Below are positions 56,229 to 64,000 of a stretch of DNA of 64,000 bases, piece after piece. Every line of letters begins with the position of its first letter. Position 1 is the first letter of the stretch. Origin of the DNA: Paralichthys olivaceus (lineage: Eukaryota; Chordata; Actinopteri; Pleuronectiformes; Paralichthyidae); contig NC_091103.1 of assembly GCF_024713975.1 (NCBI RefSeq), positions 2,217,501 through 2,281,500 on the forward strand. The letters run 5' to 3'. Under the pieces are notes generated by a model. The model saw only the letters and a list, made by a program, of their open reading frames with translations, had not been told where the DNA came from and ran no database searches. The position numbers and the translations under genes are program-made.

Positions 56229-59080
56229 GAGTACTTTGAATAGTACTAGTAGTATGTGCACTGTTTATTTTTACTATTTTAAATGCAAATAATGTAATAC
56301 CATATTGTTATGACCCGCTAATAAGGATATCACTTAATGTTGGTGGTAATGCATGTTGGTCAAACTTGAAGTGTCAGTAAACCATCCTGCTGTGAACATT
56401 TGACAACGCTCCCCAGCTCTGCTTGTCTGCTCTCCGTCACTCAGTGATCTCATCCCATTCACAGAAAGCTGTGTTCTGTCTCTGCAGGCAACGCAGCTGT
56501 GGTGAAGCCGTCCGAGCTCAGCGAGTATTCTTCCCTCCTCCTCCGGGCGCTGCTGCCTCGCTATCTAGACAAGGTCTGAATAACGCTCATAGTTTCTGTC
56601 ACGCTGAAGCCTTGTGCCAACACAGTACAATACTTTTAAAGGTCAAGTATTCACTGGATGAGCAGGAATGTTTTACTTATTTTCCATTGTCTTCAGACGA
56701 TAAACACCAACAATGTTGGTGACCTAATGACTTTTAAAATCTTCCCTTTGACCCAGACATGCAATATTTAGAATTGTGTGTGATGAGTCATTATTGACTT
56801 TACAAATAGTTGTTTCACGAAGCAAGCGAGGTCCACTCACTGGCTTTATCATAAAGGAACCTTTATTACATTAAGAGTTAATGTAGTACCTTTAAACTGT
56901 GGTTTTCATGCTGGTTGTTTTCAGGACCTGTACCCAGTAGTGATGGGTGGCGCGTCTGAGACCCAGGAGCTGCTGAGGCTGAGGTTTGACCATGTCTTCT
57001 ACACAGGAAACAGCACGGTCGGTAAACTGGTGATGGAGGCTGCAGCTCGCCACCTCACTCCAGTGACCCTGGAACTGGGAGGGAAGAGTCCCTGTTACAT
57101 TGACAAGAACTGTGACATCAGAACTGCCTGCCGGTAACACACTCATCAGAACGACTCAAATCACCAGCAACTGTACACAGAGTTACACAGATTGAGCAAT
57201 TTGTAGTTTGTGCTCATAGTACAGCCCTGTGTTTCATTCATGAGAAAAGACATCATCTAATATAAATGTAGAGGTGTATCATTCAAAAGAATTCAAACAA
57301 ATAAAAAAAGTCAGACAGAGATGAAGGGAGCAGCAATCTTATGTCTGCAAGTTATTTTTTAAGTGTAGTGATGTAAAACAAATGCAAACCAATGGCTGTC
57401 GACAAGACACAGAACTAAATGTTTAACTCTTATTGGTTTAGAAAACATTACAAATATATAATAATTGCAGGTTCTTAGGACAGAACACACATAAAACACA
57501 CACTGGTGTGATACTTTATCTATCTGCCAAAAAATAAAAGTATCTGAATGATTTAAAACACTTTCACAGTATAAATGCTCACAGTGATGAACACTGTTCA
57601 TTAATGCTTCCATACATTGTTTGTGTGCAGTCGTGTCACGTGGGGAAAGTTCATCAACTGTGGTCAGACCTGCATCGCTCCAGACTACATCCTGTGTGAA
57701 CCCTGCATCCAGGGTCAGGTGGTGGAATGCATCCGACAAACTCTGCTGGTAACATTTAAACCCTTAACTGCTCTGTCCTGACATGCAAATGCAAAGCTCT
57801 GCTGTCTGGTGTTTTATCAAGACCTTTCAATCCATCCCAGGAGTTTTACGGAGCTGATCCCAAATGCTCACCTGACTACGGCCGAGTTATCAACCAGCGT
57901 CACTTTAACAGAGTTATGGGTCTGATGGAGGGTTACACTCCAGTGGTGGGGGGCCAGAGTGATGCTTCACAATGCTACATCGGTAGGAACGTACACTCTG
58001 TTCAGACTATACAACAATTCAGTTTTGTGTGGTCTGTATTTCTGTTTTATGAACGTTGATGCTTCACTTAAAGCCCCGACAGTCCTGAAAGATGTGCCTC
58101 CCCACTCCAGACTGATGCAGGAGGAGATCTTTGGTCCTCTGCTGCCCATCGTCACTGTGAGTGACATGGATGATGCCATTAACTTCATCAACGAGAGAGA
58201 GAAACCTCTGGCCCTGTACATCTTCTGCACTGACAAGAAGGTGAGAGGAAACAGCAGGAAAACAAGAGATTTCATTTTTAATGTAGAGATGAAACTTTTC
58301 TTTAGGTGTCTCTTTTCTTCCCTTGTCTCTCGAAGGCTTCAAAAAGGATGATTGATGAGACCACGAGCGGAGGAGTGACGGTCAACGACGTGATGATACA
58401 CTACACGCTCAGCTCTCTGCCGTTCGGTGGTGTTGGTAAGACTGACTCTTACTGACTCCAGCAGTTCAAACACATTCATTATTGGTTGTTTGTCTCTGTG
58501 TACCAGCCTTTTCATGTCTTTTGCCCAGTGTCAGCTGGGATTAGCTCCAGCTCCCCCCCTGTGAAGGATAAGAGATGTAGACGATGTCTAGATGGATGAA
58601 TGATTAACTGACTGATCATTTTAGGGAATGACACTCTCACTTTTAAACTCAGCCACATAGATGGTGATTCATACTTTGGTATATAGATTACACGCCATCA
58701 GTCAGGCAGAAATGCTATTTTAGCTGAAAACACATAACTCATTTGTGCCTCCTCCAGGTCAGAGTGGTATGGGCCGTTACCATGGAAAACACACCTTTGA
58801 CCAGCTAAGCCACCAGAGGGCGTGTCTGGTCCGGTCTCTGGGCATGGAGAATGTCAACTTGGCTCGGTACCCTCCCCAGGACCGCCGGCGGGCGCGTAGG
58901 GTGCGGATGGCCCTCAGGTCACCCCTGATCGACACGTCCAAGAGGACGCTCATTTGGGCCGTTGTTGCCACCATCATTGGCTTCGGCCTGTTCGTCACCC
59001 TCCTGGTCATCCTGCTCATAGCTTCAGGCCTCAACTGTACCTGCTGGTACTGGAGAGGCTTTTATAACTACTTCTACTGA
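54662..59080 (+). CDS. aldh3a2: ALDH3A2-type fatty aldehyde dehydrogenase, tandem copy 2
   Basis: Same enzyme family as the upstream copy. Nine coding exons: 54662-54847, 54943-55174, 56488-56573, 56925-57133, 57631-57748, 57841-57982, 58074-58240, 58336-58435, 58758-59080; 520 aa. Exons 2-8 have exactly the same lengths and phases as in copy 1. Seen: [32 protein letters not shown] (catalytic Glu), [11 protein letters not shown] (catalytic Cys), [20 protein letters not shown] (closer to the human form than copy 1), LPFGGVGQSGMG. The last exon encodes a basic RRRARRVR stretch and a long hydrophobic segment ending in an aromatic tail ([11 protein letters not shown]), unlike the anchor of copy 1. 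An in-frame second Met ([10 protein letters not shown]) 10 codons downstream is an alternative start. Confidence 0.92.
56189..56228. repeat. (CAAT)n microsatellite
   Basis: Ten tetranucleotide units (TCAA phase) in intron 2 of ALDH3A2 copy 2. Confidence 0.95.
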
Positions 59081-59349
59081 TGACCAGAGACACTTCTCCA
59101 AGAAGGTGCCTATAATGTGTGTTCCATGTTACACACCTGAACAAAGTGAATGTTGTTTTACATTCAGATGTTTTAAATATAAAACTGAGGGTAACCATTA
59201 GATCTAACTTCTATTTGCTCTGTACCTGATTTTGTATGTGATAAGATTCTTATTGTTCAGAAATTTACGTAAACACAAATTTGATATTGAAGTGAGAAAC
59301 CAATCAATATTCAATAATTAAATGTGCATTTTTTGCTTTTTTATTACAA

Positions 59350-59355
59350 AATAAA
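59350..59355 (+). terminator. ALDH3A2 copy 2 polyadenylation signal
   Basis: AATAAA 270 bp after the stop codon, in AT-rich sequence. Confidence 0.55.
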
Positions 59356-59359
59356 ATTG

Positions 59360-60060
59360 TGGTTAATATGCTACTAATTTATTGAGCAATGTTTTTTATA
59401 GTTCTATTGAAAATGCCTTTTCTTTTTGAAATAATATGACAGTTTCAAGCTGCCTGTGACAAGTCCTCATCCTTTACCTTTTCAGCTCTAGTTTTTGCTC
59501 ATATTATAAAAGACATACAGATCAAGATGAATACAATCTTTTTTCCACTCTGTGTTGATTTTTGAAGAAACGAAAACAACCTCTACGGACATTAAAATGA
59601 AGCCTTCTTCAAATCGTAATGCTCTGTTACTTTTTATTTAATTGATTTCTGTGTGCTCTGCACTACAGCACAACATCTATCCACAGATTTTCAGTGATGT
59701 TTAACTCAGGGGACTGTGAGGGTCCATTCAAAAGCTTCTGCTTGTGTTTCTTGAAGTGGTTCATCGTCGGCATTTGCATCTAAAGCTTGTTGATATTCAG
59801 TGGAATCAATTCTTCCTCTCTGTGTGCATTGTTTCCTGCACCACTGCCTACCACACAACCCAACAGTAAAAATATTTCCACAACAATGGCTGTTGTGTTT
59901 CCAGGTTTGAGGAGACAGAAAACGTACCGTCAACTTGCCAACCAAGGTAAATAATGTTGAACTAAGAAAAGCAGGTTGTGATGGTTTTGTCACATGACCT
60001 ACATCTACGATTTCTATTCATTAAGAGATAATAAAAATCATTACACAGACTGGCCAGCTT
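59360..60060. other. Non-coding spacer after ALDH3A2 copy 2
   Basis: AT-rich; no gene, RNA or structured repeat that I can support. Confidence 0.4.
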
Positions 60061-60069
60061 GAGTGTACA

Positions 60070-60300
60070 ACATAGATCTATCTAGATAGATGGATAGATA
60101 GATTACTTTATTCATCCTCAAAGGAAAATTAGGTCGTCATAGCAGTTCGGTATTTGGATACAATAAAAATACAATAGAATAAGATACTGAGGTAGAAATA
60201 ATTAAAACAAAATAAAAACAGAATAGGACAAGGACACTTAAAAAACACAAGATAAATAGGTAGATAAGGTGCAGTGGCAAGATGATGGTAATGTTATTGT
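60070..60300 (-). mobile_element. Fish LINE/SINE-type 3' tail with GATA microsatellite
   Basis: A short (GATA/GATG) run followed by TTACTTTATTCATCCTCAAA and an A-rich trailer containing AAGGTGCAGTGGCAAGATGA. This arrangement is widespread in fish genomes as the 3' end of non-LTR elements, read here in reverse. Exact family not determined. Confidence 0.5.
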
Positions 60301-60427
60301 TACTAAACAGTATATAATAATAGTACAGTATATATAGTATATAATATAATACATAATATATATATACAATACCAGTATAACAACAGTATATAATAAAATA
60401 AGTTTATAGTAATAATGGCAGCATCAG

Positions 60428-60430
<3 letters not shown>

Positions 60431-60460
<30 letters not shown>

Positions 60461-60461
60461 T
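60431..60461. repeat. (AAT)n microsatellite
   Basis: About ten AAT units between ALDH3A2 copy 2 and BRIP1. Confidence 0.95.
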
Positions 60462-60521
60462 ACACATAGAAATGAGTCCTATATTTATGACAATGGAAAT
60501 GGATGTAATTATTAACACTGT

Positions 60522-60573
60522 GTGGACATGTGAACATGTGGACATGTGGACATGAGGACATGTGGACATGTCT
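60522..60573. repeat. 9-bp GTGGACATG tandem repeat
   Basis: About six copies of ACATGTGGA with small changes (GAACATGTG, GACATGAGG). Located upstream of the BRIP1 promoter. Confidence 0.85.
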
Positions 60574-60679
60574 GCTGGATCACATGGTTAACAGAATAAA
60601 ACAAACTGGGGACAGATGTCAACACTGAACTCACTCATGTAAACATCAGCATGTTCCTTTAAGACCGGAACAACGCTGA

Positions 60680-61295
60680 CGTCTACTTCCGCTGCACCAC
60701 TTCCGTAATCAAGTTGTGGTTGTCACACTCAGCTTCAAATATATAAGCGCGATAATCGCTTCGTACCGTCGGTGCTGGTGTTGTCCTGTACCCAGTGAGT
60801 ACTTCCTGGGGGAGACTGCACTCACCCACAGGGTTTTCAGTGAGGACGTAAAGCGACGTGTTGTGCGATGTCTCACAAAAAAGGATTTTATTTTGAAAGC
60901 AGCCGCAGGAAGTCGCACCGCTCTCACTTCCTGTCAAACGTCTTGATGTGATTTTGGAGCGCGGGAAAGATCGCGGGTAGAGAAGTGGTGACACGGCTCG
61001 CGTGTAATGAACATGTGTGTGTGTGTGTGTGTGTGTGTCTGTGCACAGTGTCAGCAGGTTAACATGGATGTAAACAGTGTTTACAGGACAGCGGGGAAAT
61101 AAGCTAACGAGCGACTTCCTCTGCCGAACCTCAGGTAGGAGACACAACAACACAACAACAACAACACAACAACACCTGTTCAACTTCTCAACAGTGTGCG
61201 ATTCAAATCTTAGCCTCGTTAGCTCCAGAGCTGGTGGGCGAACACAGCAGGAGGCTGCTCTCAGGTTTATTCACACGTGTGTCCTGCTCGTTCAG
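60680..61295 (+). promoter_or_regulatory. BRIP1 promoter and non-coding first exon
   Basis: CpG-richer than its flanks. GCGCGGGAAA at 60959-60968 matches the E2F consensus, and several CTTCCG/ACTTCCTG words (60686-60935) resemble ETS sites. A non-coding exon probably ends at 61134 (CCTCAG before GTAGGA), with the next exon beginning at 61296 after CTCGTTCAG. A (GT)n run lies at about 61015-61038 and a (CAA)n-like run at about 61143-61172. Confidence 0.55.
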
Positions 61296-61320
61296 AAACA
61301 TCCGTGGGAGGAGGAGAAAC

Positions 61321-61557
61321 ATGGCGAAGTCCCGAGTGGAGTACACCATCGGAGGGGTGAAGATCCACTTCCCCTGCAAGGCCTACCCATCCCAGCTGGC
61401 CATGATGAACTCAGTGAGTAACTCCACTTAACACGTCAGGTGTGCAGCTTCTGCTTCAGAGACATGTGTTCATTTGAAATGAAGGTAGGAAGTGATGTGA
61501 CACAATTATCGCCTCTTGTGATTCAGGCTTGTTGTGCAGTATCATGTGGAACTGGCC

Positions 61558-61608
<51 letters not shown>

Positions 61609-63982
61609 CACAGTGAAACCAGTGGGACAGGTTGGTCTCAGGAGTTCTACTCCAGCTGTGTCTGGTGTCTGTGCTGGACTCAGTCTTTACACTAAATCAA
61701 AGATAGTTTGTTTGTTTACTTCCAAATCTTCATTTCTATTCGTGCAAACTAATCGTGGTAGGATGCTGCAACTGCTCTCGACTCTTGTGCCCCGGGCTGT
61801 TTCGTGTTTTTCATTCTTAATGTTCAACGACATGTGGTGGTGGTTAAGTAAGACGTTGTTAATAATATTGTCACCGTCTTTCTAAAGATAGTAGTAGTAT
61901 AACTGGCATACCATTACCATCATCACAATAACTATAATATTTGTAAGAAGTATAAAGAAACACGATGCTGAACTTTGTCTCATCTCGTTTTTAACTCTGA
62001 TGTTAATATTTGGCTCTTCTACAGTTTAACCTTAATTACATCAAGATGTAGGAACACTTGATCTCCTACAGAATCCTGTAGTTCACTGGGAGCCAGTGTA
62101 GAGATGCAAGTACAGGTGAGATTGTGTGAGGGCGGAAGCAAGGTGTTGTACTAATCCAGTTGTGACGTGATGAATGTATCTTCAGGTCGTTTAGAGAGGA
62201 AGGGTTTAAGTTTTGTAATATTTCTCAGTTGAAAGTAACAACCTATAACGACTGTGTTGCTATGTTGAATGCCAACACAGGGTCAAAGGTGACACCAAGA
62301 TTTTTAACTTAGGTTTGTAACTGTGGTGCGAGAGGTTCTAAATTCTTCTCTATACCCTGGACGGGGAAAGGGGAACCAAACAAGACCACTTCTGTTTTTA
62401 CTGTGTTTTAACTGAGGACAGTTTTTTTTTTATCGTTGTATTTGTCACCGGACTCTGGAGGGACATAAAGCTAAATGATGACACAATGAAATAACACCTC
62501 TCCCTTTCAACTAAATGTGTTTATCTTGTTTGCAGATCGTCCGAGGGCTGAACTATGGGCATCACTGTTTGCTGGAGAGTCCCACAGGAAGTGGAAAAAG
62601 CTTAGCCTTGCTCTGCTCTGCTCTGGGCTGGCAGCAGGCTCAGTTTGGTAAGACTAAGAGAAGATAATTAACTTTATAGCTGTTAAACAGTGGAGCAGCG
62701 TTCCACTGGGCTATGCCTCACCCATTTAACTCAAAGCTGAACAACCCCGAATAGGGAAAGAAGAAGGTTTTGATACAGTCAGGTAAACAGGAAACATAAG
62801 AGACAACTGTTTCTGAGTAATAGCATGAAAACTGAAGCCAACTGCTGTCTGGTTAACACAGGAAGCTGTCCGCTCTTACTTCTGCAAGAAAGAAGAAGTT
62901 TGCTAGCTGCACAGATCAGGATCAACAAGAGGATCATTATCATCAAGAAAGGGCATAAACTCTGAGGTTACATCTGCCAAGTGCATAGCAACAGTCATGG
63001 CATTTGATAGTTAAGGGTAAAAAAGTAAAAGGTGTCTGTCTAGTTTCGAATCGTCCGTCTGCACGTACGCCGGACAGTTCCTCTTATGAAAACACAATTG
63101 TGTTTCTATATGAGTTATTGTGGAACACAGCACACGAGCATTGATCAGACATAGGAAAGAGTTCAAGCAAAGTTCTTATGCAAGTTTTCCATTACAGTAT
63201 CAATAATATCTTATCAATTCACATTCATACCTTCATAACTCTCTTCCATTGTGTGTTGACAGCTAAACTGCACGAAGGTGGAAGCCCAGCGGAAGTGAAG
63301 AAGCAGTCAGATAAAAACCCTGAAGCCTTTAAGAAGCCAGACGTCAAGACCCACTGTCAGTGTGCGTGCCACAGCAAAGCTGGACGGGTGGCGGCTGCAG
63401 GAGAAGTCAAACCTGCTGTTGTGGACCTCACTGTGTCACCACATAAAGACCAAAGCATCAAACAGCAGCTGTCTCCGACACCTGAACGTTGTAAGTCTTA
63501 AGTTTGTTGTACCATTCGAACATGTTCATCCCAGATACATTTTCCTGAACCTGTTTCATTTTGGATTTCCACGAAGTGGAACAGTAATTGTAAAAAGAAA
63601 ACCCCGGGGACAAATATTCTTAACAGACAGTGAGAGGTTCATCTGCTGGACATCCAGTATTTGAACTTCGTTTCTCTTTGTCATTCAGCTAAAGTAGTTA
63701 TCGTCAGTTCTGGAACTAAAGCATTGTACGTCTGTTGGTGCTCAGTTTAACCGTTAAATCAGAAACACAGAGATTTGCACACTTAATGCTAGTTTCTGTT
63801 ACTGTATGTATTTCAAACATTTGTATTTTGTTACAGCGCTGTTACAAGAGGAGTCACATCCCAAGAAACAATCCATAGCCTCTCGCCTGTCTGAGAAGGT
63901 CAAGTCTTCCCTGAGCACCGAAGGCAACAAAGACGACGACTTCCAGCCGGACAGGAAACGCATGCGGGCTGCTGAGCTCCAG
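61321..63982 (+). CDS. brip1: BRIP1/FANCJ DNA helicase, N-terminal part
   Basis: Superfamily 2 Fe-S 5'-to-3' DNA helicase that binds BRCA1 and acts in the Fanconi anaemia crosslink-repair pathway. Four coding exons in the window: 61321-61413, 62536-62647, 63263-63490, 63837-63982, all in phase (193 residues); the gene continues past the window end. Seen: [20 protein letters not shown] at the N-terminus, Walker [18 protein letters not shown], a CQCACHSK cysteine patch equivalent to CCCACHSK in human, and a Lys/Arg-rich segment ([12 protein letters not shown]) matching the human nuclear localisation region. The Fe-S cysteines and remaining helicase motifs are outside. The start is chosen because it precedes the conserved N-terminus and is the first Met of the exon. 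Confidence 0.95.
61561..61607. repeat. (ATT)n microsatellite
   Basis: About 15 ATT units in the first coding intron of BRIP1. Confidence 0.95.
62030..62450. repeat. Degenerate dispersed repeat in BRIP1 intron
   Basis: Contains GGGAGCCAGTGTAGAGATGC, then AAGTACAGG, CTAATCCAGTTGTGACGTGA, GACACCAAGATTTTTAAC. These words recur in a repeat found across fish genomes. No intact reading frame. The family name is uncertain and the limits are approximate. Confidence 0.35.
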
Positions 63983-64000
63983 GTAATCATAGATGCTTCG

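Overview
This window is nuclear DNA from a vertebrate, almost certainly a ray-finned (teleost) fish. The evidence is spliced genes with GT-AG introns of roughly 80 bp to 6 kb, abundant (CA)n/(GT)n and AT microsatellites, TTAA-bounded MITE-like repeats and LINE remnants of the kinds common in fish, and proteins that align closely with vertebrate families. All recognisable genes lie on the + strand. I assigned exons by splice-site phase and by agreement with remembered family sequences; no database search was run.

Layout. 1-3099: the last seven coding exons of USP32 (deubiquitinase, His box and C-terminal CaaX motif present), followed by a long 3'UTR/intergenic stretch to about 7.7 kb. 8083-13283: an 11-exon gene for a small single-pass membrane kinase resembling STYK1/NOK, with an altered glycine loop, an HCD catalytic loop and AEFG in place of DFG. 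13.65-13.92 kb: a 25-bp minisatellite. 14142-15737: TMEM97 (sigma-2 receptor), three exons, KKxx-type tail. 15.99-18.9 kb: intergenic, with a small exon-like unit, a CTCF-like motif and then a CpG-rich promoter. 18971-42396: complete ULK2 (27 coding exons, 1039 aa), with a long 3'UTR carrying a complete MITE. 47834-53165 and 54662-59080: two tandem ALDH3A2-type fatty aldehyde dehydrogenase genes with matching exon structure but different membrane tails; an L1-clade LINE remnant lies in the last intron of the first copy. 61321-63982: the first four coding exons of BRIP1/FANCJ, cut by the window end.

In human the orthologues of USP32, BRIP1, TMEM97, ULK2 and ALDH3A2 are all on chromosome 17, so the window is a rearranged piece of that ancestral linkage group. 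The genes do not form an operon-like unit. ULK2 (autophagy initiation), ALDH3A2 (fatty aldehyde oxidation at ER/peroxisome), TMEM97 (ER/lysosome sterol handling), USP32 (endosomal deubiquitination) and BRIP1 (DNA interstrand crosslink repair) are independent housekeeping functions. The least ordinary items are the STYK1-like atypical kinase and the diverging ALDH3A2 pair with a near-identical exon-4 patch. I found no CRISPR array, rRNA, tRNA or novel multi-gene system.
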